NCBI GenBank assembly: GCA_030141605.1
Contig: JAQGDQ010001234.1
Location: 1 to 53,286, forward strand
DNA from: Tubiluchus corallicola
Taxonomy: Eukaryota; Priapulida; Priapulimorpha; Priapulimorphida; Tubiluchidae
Length of the DNA stretch: 53,286 nt
Direction of reading: 5' to 3'
Positions 11,468-24,071 of this stretch are shown here, one piece after another (positions within the stretch are counted from its first letter, which is position 1; every line of letters starts with the position of its first letter). Made by a program: the position numbers and the translations under genes. A model generated the notes under the pieces. That model had not been told where the DNA came from. It saw only the letters and a program-made list of their open reading frames with translations, and did no database searches.

Positions 11468-13735
11468 AGGTCAAGCTATGCTTAACATCAACGTTTAAGC
11501 ATACACCGTGACCACTCGGGTATTCAACTCGTCCTGAAATATTCAAAATGAGTAACTTCACGACTCAGTAAAAGGCTGTTGAGACGCACCGCGCTGTAAA
11601 CAAATTACCTTGGTTACTCAATATGACGTAGTTGACGTAATTTGAGTAACTCAAACACATTTTGCTGAAGCCATGAAACTTGGCAGATTGGATTTATGAC
11701 AAACTAAAGTTGTTCAAATTGATGAAAACCTTCTAAAAACTAGTAATGACTCATTGTAAAAGAATGTTTTTCATTGTCCTTCCAGATTGTCTGATTGTGA
11801 GCAAATCTCCCAGGAGTACTTCCAGTCTAATTGGTGCTCGCATTTATTATATATGACGGTTCTTAATTAGCAATGTGCATTAATTTTGTTTTAGATTACT
11901 AATTAATCCAGGGGAAACTGTTTACATACACAGCTGTGCAGTTTTCTGTGAAATGTGGTAATAAGGTCACCCTGGGAGACGTCTTCCCATTTTAGCTTTG
12001 CCTAAAAAGAGAGACGTGCTGGTTTGAATAGCCAGTGAAAGTGCTGGCAGAAAGAATTATATATTCGTAATTTCCTCTTTTCGACTCAGAAAACTAATAT
12101 CACTCACTACTAATTATTACTCATAAAGACCAGCTTTCTTAGTGCGTATAAATGATTCATGGTCTCTGCATGTTTCTCTTTGTGTTTGATATTCTTTTGA
12201 AAAGTGAGCGTATGCCTTTCCTTTCAAATGAGCATGCCTGCAAGCCTTGCACGCATTTTACCAACATGTAAATGTATAGCATATGAGCATATTGCGTTGT
12301 GTGTCTTTGAATTTCCCACAACCGTATTTTTCTTCTTTGTGTGTTGACCATTTGGTTGGTTTAAAGAGTTGTTTGCAGAGCCAGTGTTTGTGCTTCCAAT
12401 ATCCAAGCAAGATTTTTGTTTGTTGACCTTCCTGTGATGTGGGTTGCCACAAGATTGTTCGACAAGTAGTTGCTGCTGGGAGTAGCAAGATTGCCGTATT
12501 TGCAGCAAGATTGTCGTGTTTGCTCAAAAAGCTTTATGCAAGTGTTGGGATTACGATTGCACTAACCATCGTGTGGGTTCCTGATAAGGAAGAACCGAGT
12601 CAAACAAGAGCTGTAAAGATTGATTAATATCTTTTGCTTGGCAGCTCCTAGCGCGTCCAGAAGAAATTGGTCTTTCAAATGATATAAATGGACTTTTACG
12701 GGACAATTTTATTCCCAATTTGCATTGTTCAGTTTTTATCTGTGTTTTTCCGTAATTCCTACAAATGAAAACAACGATCACTGAATCATTCCTGTGAAAA
12801 ATTAAATGTTTATAAACACATGTATAGGGAATCCCTCGGGGGAACATTCTGGCTCCTGTTTTATTCTGACATCTATAGTCTTTGTTTCTATTAATATCAT
12901 CGTTTATTTTACGTGATCATTTTGGGGAAGTTCTCAGAAAATAGAGCTTGGATTCCCTTTTATATCAATCTGAAAGGTGGCAGAAGTCGAGAAGTATCGA
13001 ATGCCTTTAGGCTTGACAGAGTATAAATTTTTAAGACGATAAAGCAGTGAGGTTTCCCAGCCCACAGCTATTAGTTTCAGCGAGCATGGGCAGCTGTTTT
13101 GTTGCTAATGGCTTCCTCGGGGGTTGCTGGGAAGCTTCGAGTATTTAACTGTTATCTTCAACCAACTCCCATATCATGTCAAGTGAACATTTGTTATAAT
13201 TGTCTGATGAGGGTAGCTTATGGCCTCCATAGCGTGATTTTGTATCATTTATCATTCTGACTCTGACATTAATTCAAATATCATTTTTGGATTTTTCTGG
13301 ATTAAATTAAATTTCAGTTTCGTGCAATCGTATAATTTAAATCGGAAGTCAAACTCTAGATTTAAACAGACCCACCCTTTATCTATTTTTTCTTCCTTGT
13401 AAGCGGCATAAAAGTTTGTAGTATGATAAAATCACGATCTGTAAAAGTTATAGTAATCTTTAATTATTGCTTTAGTCATTTCAGTACCAAACAAAACAAA
13501 AACAATGTTAAAACAAATAATGGCATGAGGGTTTAATTATTAAATAAAACAAATCCTTGTGTGGTCCCTCAGGAACCCTATACAACTTACATGTAAGGAT
13601 AAACCTTGCTGTCGCAGTTTTATTTTGTAAATTATTTGCACATTGATGTTACTTACACGTTGCATTTGAACTTTAAACGTGCCGACAATCATGTGCTTTT
13701 GTTACTTAAACTGGAACCAAAACGGATCCTCACAC
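11468..13735. other. Intron 1 sequence, no gene recognised
   Basis: Several open frames of 60-98 codons (notably 12157-12850, both strands) overlap each other and have no recognisable motif or splice context. No repeat shared with the rest of the window was noticed. Confidence 0.5.
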
Positions 13736-13737
13736 TA

Positions 13738-14340
13738 CCCCCTTGTTCACATGCACTTTGGTTACTTTCTAAATAAAGTGGTACCAAAGTGCACCCTTGC
13801 ATTAACCCCTTGTTCACATGCACTTTGGTTACTTTCTAAATAAAGTGGTACACCAAAGTACACCCTTACATTAACCTGTTGTTCACGTGTACCTTGGTTA
13901 TTTAGTAAATAAAGTTGTACCAGAGTGCACCCTTGCATTACCCCTTGTTCATATGTACCTTGGTTACTTACTAAATAAAGTTGTACCAGAGTGCACCCTT
14001 GCATTACCCCTTGTTCATATGTACCTTGGTTACTTACTAAATAAAGTGGTACCAAAATGCAACCTTGCATTACCCCTTGTTTACATGTACCTTGGTTACT
14101 TACTAAATAAAGTGCTACCAAAATTTTTCGATACTTACTGAAGAAAACGGAACCAAAATGCACCCTTGCATTACCGCATTGTTCACATGTATTTTTCGAT
14201 ACTTACTAAAGAAAACGGAACCAAAATGCACCCTTGCATTACCCCATTGTTCACATGTATTTTTCGATACTTACTAAAGAAAACGGAACCAAAAAGCACC
14301 CTTGCATTACCCCGTTGTTCATGTATTTATGTGTATTACT
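13738..14340. repeat. 66-bp tandem array carrying AATAAA motifs
   Basis: About nine units of roughly 66-69 bp, built on CCCCTTGTTCACATG, CTTTGGTTACTTACTAAA and CACCCTTGCATTA. Six early units contain CTAAATAAAG, hence an AATAAA hexamer in the sense direction of the TMTC gene. The last three units change to TTTTTCGATACTTACTAAAG. Unit length divisible by three leaves open frames on both strands that I do not regard as genes. Confidence 0.9.
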
Positions 14341-14344
14341 TTGA

Positions 14345-15004
14345 AGTCATCAACAATAGCAAGTATTTCCAATAACTTTAGACGTGGATCCGTTACACAA
14401 TCAACTCTTTCTTGAGACGCTTCCCTGCCTCCTCCCAAAGGCTAGGATTCGTTCGCTTGCCGACTGAATATAGAAGTATGTCAGTTATTCACATCAATTC
14501 TCACCGGCTTCAGGATTTACTCGAGTTTGAATACATGCATCTTTCTGTTGAGGACAGACTTATTGCCCACCATGCAGAGAGCTAGCTAAACATGGATTTG
14601 CTGGAATATCCCTTCTGTAAACAAGAGCATGGAGTGCTTCACCAATCCAGCAGTTTACTTTAGGGATATATTTGTACAAAAATGTGTACCTCGGCGCATA
14701 TCAGCTTTTAGGCACCATTAGGGATATCCCATGAATAATTCAGCAAAATGGCTACAAAGCTCAAGTTCAGTGTAAATAACCGTCTCCCCTGTTGATTTTA
14801 CATTTTATACAACGTGCTATCAGTGTAGAAAGCTTTTGAAGGGTGCATTATACAATCAAAGCAGTGATGCTTATAAGTGATTGTATAAGGACTTTACTGT
14901 TGCCATGGTTTTTAGTTAAAGCTGTCTATTTGTAAACTTTATTTAAATCTGGCGTATGTTAATTCTTATGCTCACGTATGTTAAGCCATTGTAAGACATT
15001 TTTC
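14345..15004. other. Intron 1 sequence, no gene recognised
   Basis: No exon, repeat or RNA signature identified. Confidence 0.5.
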
Positions 15005-15600
15005 TTGAGCTATGACTCCATGTGCGCGTAATGCGTGATCAGCAATGCTTAATGCGTGATCTGTAATGCGTAATGCGTGATTTGTAATGCTTAATGCGTG
15101 ATCTGTAATGCTTAATGCGTGATCTGTAATGCGTAATGCGTGATCCGTAATGCTTAGTGCGTGATCCGTAATGCGTAATACGTGATCCGTAATGCGTGAT
15201 GCGTATTCAGACGATAACCATCACGTTTAAGTGATCACGCATTACGGATTACGCATCATGTACGCATGGAAACTTTTCCATGTGTTTAAGTATAAACTGT
15301 TGTATACGCATCACGCATCACGCATTACAGATTAGGCGTTATGTACATATGGAAACACTTCCACGTGTTCAAATATAAACTGTTGTATACGCATCACGCA
15401 TAAGGGGTCACGCATCACGCATTACGGATTACGCATTATGTACGCATGGATACTTTTCCACGTGTTTAAATATAAACTGTTGTATACGCATCACGCATTA
15501 CGGATTACGCGTTATGTACACATGGAAACACTTCCACGTGTTCAAATATAAACTGTTGTATACGCATCACGCATTACGGATCACGCGTTACGCGCACATA
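15005..15600. repeat. Inverted pair of tandem arrays
   Basis: The left part (about 15025-15205) is a run of TAATGCGTGATC(T/C)G units. The right part (about 15230-15590) carries the reverse complement (ATCACGCATTACGGAT) inside units that also hold TATAAACTGTTGTATACGCA and the self-complementary CATGGAAAC...TTTCCATG. The two halves can fold on each other, and each right-hand unit can also form a small hairpin. Confidence 0.85.
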
Positions 15601-16367
15601 GATCGTAGGCTTATTGTACAAAGGATACGAAACGTTCGCTATTTAAGCCTGACACATTGTTCGTCAGTTTATAGTTGTAATCTTTGGACTAAAATAATAT
15701 TAATTTATTACTATATTAATAATATTATTAATTTAATAAGTTAACGTCTGTTTCCTACACAGCTGTGGTAAAATTCTTCAAATACAGATATGGTACTGGA
15801 GCTTCTAGAATCTGTGTAGAAAATGATATTACTCGTTTTAAAGTTATTTCTGTATAGAAAATTATACTTGCCATTTTAAAGTTATTTTACGTAAATGTAT
15901 ATAATTTTAGATACCATATTTTAAACTCCTCTTAATGGTCTCTATAAACTTATAATTTGCAACAGTAAAGTTTTTATATGTTAAAAATTTTTGCCTATTC
16001 GAATAGAATTGTAATGTGTGTCATTTATGTAAATATTTTAACTGGTTTTGTCTTTTTGTAAATTTGTAAGTTTATGCTTATATAATTACTTTTCTTAATA
16101 ATTGTATTTTAGTGGCGTAAGACTTTATTTATTAAATAAATAAATATCCAGGCGCAGTTAATTAATTCTATTAACGAGCTAATAATTAAACGTGTTTCGA
16201 TCGTTGAAAGCATGTACCTTTAACAAATAAGAGGTTTCTGGTTCGAGCCTCGCATATCCACAACCAAATTTTTGCTTGTTTTTAGGATCATAAGAACATT
16301 TTCTTCTGAGAGCGAAAAAACGCGCCAATAAAAATGCCAAATTAGATAGTTTTTCTAAGTTTGCTAA
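15601..16367. other. AT-rich sequence, possibly a LINE 3' end
   Basis: Ends in TTTATTAAATAAATAAATA near 16125-16145 after a long AT-rich non-coding stretch, which is compatible with a retrotransposon 3' UTR and tail. No protein motif is visible, so this stays a guess. Confidence 0.25.
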
Positions 16368-16555
16368 GTTTTTTTTACATTCAGTAGCTAAACAAGTTTC
16401 CTAACAGCCTGCTACGTTTTTTTTACATTCAGTATCTAAACAACAGTGCTATCAGCCTGCTACGTTTTTTTTACATTCAGTAGCTAAACAACAGTACTAT
16501 CAGCCTGCTACGTTTTTTTTTACATTCAGTATCTAAACAACAGTGCTATCAGCCA
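16368..16555. repeat. 48-bp tandem repeat, about four units
   Basis: Units contain GCTACGTTTTTTTTACATTC, then AGTATCTAAACAACAG and TGCTATCAG. Confidence 0.9.
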
Positions 16556-17234
16556 TGCTTCTGACTCATGCAAAGTCCTTCAGGGCAATCAATCACTGGA
16601 AAACATTATGAATTCCGTAGCCACTGATTGTTTTTGCATTGAGTGGACGAGGCGGGCAGAAAATACGCATTTATTAGGATTATTCGATTGAGCGATTAGG
16701 GAAATGATTTTTAATGACTTGGATGATTCGTCATCTCTGTGATTAAACCTCACAATGTCTCAGTTTAAGCTGATAATTTATCACATCGAGTCGAATATAA
16801 ATTACTTAACATGCGACCTGATTTAAAGATTAAATTTTTGGTTGAATTTTTTTTATGTTATTCCAATATGCTGCTTCTGTTAGTCTTAACCTGGACATTT
16901 CCCATCCTTCTTATCAGTCCAATTTTCCACGGGCTTCTTATCTGTGGAATTTTCTATCGCAAATTATTTATCCATGTGAACTACAAAGGCACTTACAAGG
17001 GGATCAACAGATATGTTTTATTACCAGTACATTGGTTATTCTGTATCCATAATTCTATACATATTATATACTGACATACTTCTATATTATAGATATTATA
17101 GTTGCTACAGAAGATTACAACTATATCTATACATGGAAATTTCAGATCTGGGGACATGGCCACGTTTTTGCCTTTCTTCTGTAGTCTGAGTGGCTAATAG
17201 CTGTCTTTGGTGGCATTCTGTAAAAACTAAAAAT
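16556..17234. other. Intron 1 sequence, no gene recognised
   Basis: A hydrophobic open frame of 87 codons at 16811-17074 has no family resemblance, is AT-biased, and lacks promoter or splice support. Confidence 0.45.
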
Positions 17235-17920
17235 ATGCAATATTTATGTCTTATCAACTGTTTGTAGTGTGTTATTTATGTCTTATCAACTGTTTGTAGT
17301 GTATTATTTATGCCTTATCAACTGTTTGTAGTGTGTTATTTATGTCTTATCAACTGTTTGTAGTGTATTATTTATGTCTTATCAACTGTCTGTAGTGTGT
17401 TATTTATGTCTTATCAACTGTTTATAGTGTATTATTTATGCCTTATCAACTGTTTGTAGTGTGTTATTTATGTCTTATCAACTGTTTGTAGTGTATTATT
17501 TATGTCTTATCAACTGTTTGTAGTGTGTTATTTATGTCTTATCAACTGTTTATAGTGTATTATTTATGCCTTATCAACTGTCTGTAGTGTGTTATTTATG
17601 TCTTATCAACTGTTTATAGTGTATTATTTATGTCTTATCAACTGTCTGTAGTGTGTTATTTATGTCTTATCAACTGTTTGTAGTGTATTATTTATGTCTT
17701 ATCAACTGTCTGTAGTGTGTTATTTATGCCTTATCAACTGTTTGTAGTGTATTATTTATGCCTTATCAACTGTCTGTAGTGTGTTATTTATGTCTTATCA
17801 ACTGTTTGTAGTGTGTTATTTATGCCTTATCAACTGTTTGTAGTGTGTTATGTATGCCTTATCAACTGTTTGTAGTGTGTTATTTATGCTTTAACAACTG
17901 TTTGTAGTGTGTTAGTAACA
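17235..17920. repeat. 32-bp tandem array with dimeric pattern
   Basis: About 21 units of TTATTTATGTCTTATCAACT followed by GTTTGTAGTGTG. Units ending TGTG alternate with units ending TGTA over much of the array, giving a 64-bp higher-order period. Confidence 0.9.
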
Positions 17921-18934
17921 GATTCAAAATATGGTTAGGAAATTTATTTTAATTTAGTTACCTTTGTTAAAATCCTATTGTTCCGTTTCCTATTTCGAAC
18001 CGAAAAAATGTAAAATATATATTTTTATGTGTGTAATAACAGATCTTTTTTTTTGCTCGTTACTGTCGTATTTAGATTGTTATTTAGATAAAATGCAGCA
18101 GCTATTATAAATAAGTTAGATAAACAAAACCGTAACGTGTTTACATTCGTCGTTAAGCTTATCACAAACACTAGTCACTGTTGTCATTTAAGTTTCAAAC
18201 GTGTTTAAAAATTCAAACAAAACCGACGTGTTCAGAACGTCTTCTGGGACTCGTTAATGATGCATCCTTCACAGAACGAAGATTTTTGAAGGCAGCTGAA
18301 ATGTGGCAAGAGATGTGTGCTCCTCTGGTGCTCCAGGGAATCCTGCTATACTGTAATCATTGAACAACATAACCTGGGGCGAGAACCATTTGCATTTTAT
18401 CGATTTATTGGAAAACTTTGTAATTGAGGCTGCAGCAAACTAAGTGGCTTTTCCGTCAAAACATCAGCAGCGGTTTAACTCGTTTTAATCATTGAAATTC
18501 GTTGAGTTATTTTGAGAGAAAATGAAAGCGACAAGTCAAAAACGTGGTGTGTTTAGCCTTAATCTACTGAGCAAACACCTTCTACATTTTCCCACCTGGA
18601 GAGAGTGACATTAAGCTCCATTCACATGAAAACTTGTATTCCCAAAGCCAAGGTGTCTTGTTAAATAAGATTTGATGAAGAGCTCGTAATTTTCGTTTCA
18701 CAAAATACTTATAACTTTTTAGGATCAAGGGAGTAGAAATTATAACAATAATCAAATAGTCGTTGTTTTTGGTGCTGAAGCAGTGCCTTTTAGTGCTGTA
18801 TTATTTATAATATATATACATATCATCTTTATTCACACAATGATTGCATTACGTGTGATATATAATAGGGTAAGTGGTGGAATTTACACTGATAAATACA
18901 TTATGTGTTTCCTATAAATTAGAATAGAAACAGA
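17921..18934. other. Intron 1 sequence, no gene recognised
   Basis: A 60-codon open frame at 18181-18363 has mixed composition but no recognised domain. Nothing else stands out. Confidence 0.45.
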
Positions 18935-19165
18935 TGTGGATTGTGTTACTAACTACAGAAGTTCGAGCAGTGTTTACATGTCAAAATCTAAGTTGGATTG
19001 TGTTACTAACTACAGAAGTTCGAGCAGTTTTTACGTATCAAAACTAAGTTGGATTGTGTTACTAACTAGAGAACTTCGAGCAGTGTTTACATGTTAAAAT
19101 CCAAGTTGGATTGTGTTACTAACGTTACTAACTAGAGAAGTTCGAGCAGTGTTTATATATCAAAA
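18935..19165. repeat. About 57-bp tandem repeat, four units
   Basis: Units contain TTGGATTGTGTTACTAACTA and AGTTCGAGCAGTGTTTAC. The fourth unit has a small internal duplication of GTTACTAAC. Confidence 0.9.
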
Positions 19166-19649
19166 TCTAAGTTAATTGGACAGTACAAGACAATCTCATA
19201 GTTTTAAAAAGATGAGATAGCATGACATCGCAGATACATGGCTTTGGATATACATGTAGTAAATTAAAATTTTCGCTCAACTATGTTTTGACAGCTTAAT
19301 TTGTATATATAATACTTATATAAATGCCTTCTACTGTTGGCAAATCCTTTTTCCATACTTGTTTAATATGATGTATGTGTTTTGTAATTATAATTTGTTA
19401 TGTGCTTGTGTTTGAATAATTGTTTTTCAGTGTAATTGTGTAATTGTTGTATGCTTGTAATCTTGTTATTGTCACTCATCTTTGCACCTGCATTGTATTA
19501 TATTATTGTGTTTTCTACGTGCACATTGTATCATTTACTAATATGTACTGTACCATTTGCATATGTAATAAATAATAAAAAATTCTGCAAGTCAAGATTA
19601 CAATTGGACATTATTCAGTACATGTATATAGCAATGAACGCTAATATAC
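19166..19649. other. AT-rich sequence, no gene recognised
   Basis: T- and A-rich with AATAAATAATAAAAA near 19570. It might be degraded transposon sequence, as it abuts a reverse transcriptase relic. Confidence 0.3.
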
Positions 19650-19703
19650 GGTATGCCTCAAGGGACTATTCTAAGTCCCATATTCTCTGATGATTATATC
19701 AAT
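19650..19703 (+). pseudogene. Short reverse transcriptase motif B relic
   Basis: Translates as G-M-P-Q-G-T-I-L-S-P-I-F followed by Y-I-N, matching the LINE reverse transcriptase block PQGxxLSPxLF...YIN. Only about 18 codons are recognisable and the surrounding frame is not conserved, so the call depends on this one motif. Confidence 0.5.
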
Positions 19704-20499
<796 letters not shown>

Positions 20500-20564
20500 A
20501 CTAACACTATACTTGTAAGAGAGGCAACGAAGAGGTACAGTACCTGCTTTTTATGCAGCGCCTT

Positions 20565-20690
20565 TCCAAAATGCAGGTGCTAGTGCCCGTCTAACTAGCA
20601 AATGGCGAAACATGTAACAGCGAAGATTTAATGGCGCGAACGCGAAATCGTGTTTGTGTGGTAGCAATCCTTGTGTGGGCCATGTTCGTG
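20565..20690. repeat. Interspersed repeat, inverse copy of 10195-10330
   Basis: Shares GTGCTAGTGCCCGTCTAACT, TGTAACAGCGAAGA and GAAATCGTGTTTGTGTGGTA with 10195-10330 in the opposite orientation. Class unknown. Confidence 0.7.
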
Positions 20691-20871
20691 GCTTCTTAGT
20701 GTTTGTAAATCCCGATGAAACCCACGTGGATTTTTGACATGATGCAGCTTCACTTGTCTGTTTACTTGCTAGTCTTTTAAGGACTGTTTCGATTGCACTG
20801 AGGCATCACTGAGGGTTGCCAGCTGGTGCATGTGTTTGCAAGCTTTGAACGTAGTTGAACGAAGGAAGGGT

Positions 20872-21150
20872 CAAGCCTTCTAGGGGAGGTTTGCCTTACT
20901 TCAGTGTTGGTGAAAAATGTTAGCAGGATTTAGTAATAAAACTGCAATACGCGCCTCGTGTAACTAGTAAAATCACTTTAATATCGCGTCACTTCATGCT
21001 TGGGTGCTCCTATTTTCAATACCCATTTTTCTTCCAATGCCGTGATTCGTCTTGAAGAAAAGTAGCGCACTGTCAAAATCTTCGTCAAAAGTATAATAAG
21101 TTTTTACTAAAAAGGTATAGCTAATTTTTTAATATTTTTGCATGAACATT
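20872..21150 (+). mobile_element. Family C MITE, 5' half
   Basis: Starts GGGTCAAGCCTTCTAGGG and shares GTGTAACTAGTAAAATCACT and AAAAGTAGCGCACTGTCAAA with the other copies. It ends abruptly at GAACATTAGGTAAG, where a GTA/CAG microsatellite begins. Confidence 0.75.
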
Positions 21151-21159
21151 AGGTAAGTT

Positions 21160-21420
21160 ACTGCTGTACCAGCAGCTGTAGCAGTAGCAGTACCAGTAGC
21201 TGTAGCAGTAGCAGTACCAGCAGCTGTAGCAGTAGCAGTACCAGTAGCTGTAGCAGTAGCAGTACCAGTAGATGTAGCAGTAGTAGTACCAGTAGTTGTA
21301 GCAGTACCAGTAACTGTAGCATTAGAAGTAGCTGTAGCAGTAGCAGTACCAGTAGCTGTAGCAGTACCAGTAACTGTAGCATTAGAAGTAGCTGTAGCAG
21401 TAGCAGTACCAGTACTAGTT
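21160..21420. repeat. GTA/GCA/CCA triplet array with 12-24 bp superstructure
   Basis: Repeats of GTAGCAGTAGCAGTACCA with AGCTGTA variants. It starts where the family C fragment stops. The Leu/Val-rich minus-strand frame across it is a by-product. Confidence 0.9.
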
Positions 21421-21754
21421 TATTGAGCACAAAAATTATTATTTACAATCTTTGACAGGGACAGCAGAATTGAAACATTTCATAATCCAAAATTTTCTAC
21501 TTTTCCGGAAGCAGCAGCATTATACAAAGGTTAAAAAAGTTCACAATAACAAATTTTCATTCAATGTCAGTAAAAAATATGATAATGATTGAGGTGAGGT
21601 TACAGAATTTATAGAACTGTGACACTTCATTATAGTACCTGCAATTATTAGTGTGTTCTCGTATTCATAAGCTTTTGAAGTGTTAAAACAGATCTCAAAT
21701 ACCAAATTTGAATTCATAATTGACCTTAAGGATGTAGTCTACATTGTTAAATCT
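21421..21754. other. Probable 3' part of the adjacent LINE fragment
   Basis: Lies downstream, in minus-strand sense, of the LINE zinc-finger relic at 21755-21885. No motif of its own; likely degraded coding or UTR sequence. Confidence 0.3.
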
Positions 21755-21885
21755 TAAGGATGTAAAATTTACATTGTTGAATCTTCTTCTAGTTTCATCT
21801 GCTAAATGACAGTCCAGCAAAACGTGATTTTCAGTTTGGATTTCTCAGAAAGGTCTGGCTACTAAACCTTTTGAAAATGGTCAGT
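21755..21885 (-). pseudogene. LINE C-terminal zinc-finger relic
   Basis: Minus-strand translation gives L-V-A-R-P-F-stop-E, then T-E-N-H-V-L-L-D-C, then R-R-R-F-N-N. This resembles the C-x2-C-x(n)-E-x-H-x-L-x2-C finger at the end of many LINE reverse transcriptases. The TGA sits where the second Cys of the first pair is usually found. Flanking sequence shows no longer frame. Confidence 0.5.
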
Positions 21886-22379
21886 TTCAAGAAGCATTTG
21901 AGAAACCCTGTTTGGGCTTTCAAAAACCAAATTCGAAGCTCGATTAAATTTTGCTCTTTCTTTGCTCTTTATCTGCCAAAACATGTCATTCCATCTAAAC
22001 ATAAGAAATTAGTGCCAAAAATAACAAAAAATAATAATAGCCAAAAGTCACTTTTACATAATTAAGAGTTATATACTGTACTGTCATATTAATTAATACT
22101 TAGTTGTTATTTTAAACTAAATTTAAGTTTATTAAAGTAATTAGAGAATATACATACGTTATTAGCCCCAAATCATGAGCAATTGTAAGCAGATAACGAC
22201 AATATCTTATTAACTTATCATGACACGTCTTCACTTCACAGTAGGCCTCTGACCCAGATCAAATTGATCACGTGATTATGCCAAAAAACGGCCACAAGGT
22301 GGCCAAAGCCAACAATAAGCGAAGGCCGCCAAGCACGCCAATGCAAGATTTCCAGTACAAACCCTGTTTGCTTGAGCTA
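21886..22379. other. Intron 1 sequence, no gene recognised
   Basis: Open frame 21871-22065 is Lys/Phe-rich and AT-biased; no domain seen. The last part leads into the 112-bp array. Confidence 0.4.
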
Positions 22380-23490
22380 TACCTGGTTGTGTCAGCTGAC
22401 TCTAGAGCCCCCTCTCCCATCCCACCTCAGCTTCTCACTATTCTGACAGCGTGCTCGTAGATTACTTGTACCCTGACCCTGTTTGCTTGAACCATACCTG
22501 ATTGTGTCAACTGACTCTAGAGCCCCCTCTCCCACCCCACTTCAGCTTCTCAGCATTCTGACAGCGTGCTCGTAGATTACTTGTACCCTGACCCTGTTTG
22601 CTTGAACCATACCTGATTGTGTCAGCTGACTCTAGAGCCCCCTCTCCCACCCCACCTCTCCTCAGCATTCTGACAGCGTGCTCGTAGATTACTTGTACCC
22701 TGACCCTGTTTACTTGAACCATACCTGATTGTGTCAGCTGACTCTAGAGCCCCCTCTCCCACCCCACCTCTCCTCAGCATTCTGACAGCGTGCTCGTAGA
22801 TTACTTGTACCCTGACCCTGTTTACTTGAGCCATACCTGATTGTGTCAGCTGACTCTAGAGCCCCCTCTCCCACCCCACCTCTCCTCAGCATTCTGACAG
22901 CGTGCTCGTAGATTACTTGTACCCTGACCCTGTTTGCTTGAACCATACCTGATTGTGTCAGCTGACTCTAGAGCCCCCTCTCCCACCCCACCTCTCCTCA
23001 GCATTCTGACAGCGTGCTCGTAGATTACTTGTACCCTGACCCTGTTTACTTGAACCATACCTGATTGTGTCAGCTGACTCTAGAGCCCCCTCTCCCACCC
23101 CACCTCTCCTCAGCATTCTGACAGCGTGCTCGTAGATTACTTGTACCCTGACCCTGTTTACTTGAACCATACCTGATTGTGTCAGCTGACTCTAGAGCCC
23201 CCTCTCCCACCCCACCTCTCCTCAGCATTCTGACAGCGTGCTCGTAGATTACTTGTACCCTGACCCTGTTTACTTGAGCCATATCTGGTTGTGTCAGCTG
23301 ACTCTAGAGCCACCTCTCCCACCCCACTTCAGCTTCTCACTATTCTGACAGCGTGCTCGTAGATTACTTGTACCCTGACCCTGTTTACTTGAGCCATACC
23401 TGGTTGTGTCAACTGACTCTAGAGCCCCCTCTCCCACCCCACCTCTCCTCAGCATTCTGACAGCGTGCTCGTAGATTGCTTGTACCCTGA
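22380..23490. repeat. 112-bp tandem array, ten units
   Basis: Ten units, each with CTGACTCTAGAGCCCCCTCT, CATTCTGACAGCGTGCTCGT and AGATTACTTGTACCCTGACC. Inner units are nearly identical with ACCTCTCCTCAG; outer units at both ends carry ACTTCAGCTTCTCA instead, typical of homogenisation strongest at the centre. GC-rich compared with the window. The period is not divisible by three, so minus-strand frames of about 70 codons recur in shifting phase; they are not genes. Confidence 0.95.
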
Positions 23491-24071
23491 TGAGACGTAA
23501 TTTCTTACATGACCTAAAGCGATCAAATCTACATTACTGCTATCAGAGGCCCAGGAACAATGCTCGTAAATTGATGGTTAGTTCTTGAGCTGGGATGTGA
23601 TCAGGATTCACCGAGTAGCTGTCTAGTTTATATGCATGCAAATGGCTGCACGTAGCTAAAATTACCGGGGGTGCTGCAAAATTAAAAAAATAGTCATTGT
23701 TTTAATACTGTGTACAACGAAACTAATACATGTAATTGTAATTTTACACAAACAAACTGCGAAAGTTTATACATAAACTTGATAAAATCCTAAACAAAAA
23801 TATGTTTTTTGCTAATAGCCTAAATTGTCGCAGTTCAAACTTGATTCAATCACGGTAAGCACGTGACAACTGACAACAAACTGTGTGAGTGACAATACTT
23901 TCTCTACCTGAGCTCAGACATGTGCGCATGCGCAGAAAAGCCAAACACCGCGTTGCTGGAACGCACTGTACTGGGCTGTGAAACAAACAGTACTACCCTC
24001 CCGTGCTCTGGTTCCGCACAAGTATAAAAAAGAACTAAAGAAAAAAGACTTATTATATTGTATATTATTGA
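23491..24071. other. Intron 1 sequence, no gene recognised
   Basis: Contains a GCGCATGCGC palindrome at about 23926-23935. No gene seen. Confidence 0.4.

Noticed and set aside
12157-12850. Cluster of six overlapping frames of 62-98 codons
   Set aside because: Frames overlap on both strands, have no recognisable motif, and none has convincing splice sites.
16240-16249. GGTTCGAGCC, resembling a tRNA T-arm or box B
   Set aside because: No matching D-arm, anticodon arm or acceptor stem is found around it.
22380-23490. CRISPR-like regular repeat spacing
   Set aside because: There are no unique spacers between repeats, the unit is 112 bp, and the context is an animal intron; it is a minisatellite.
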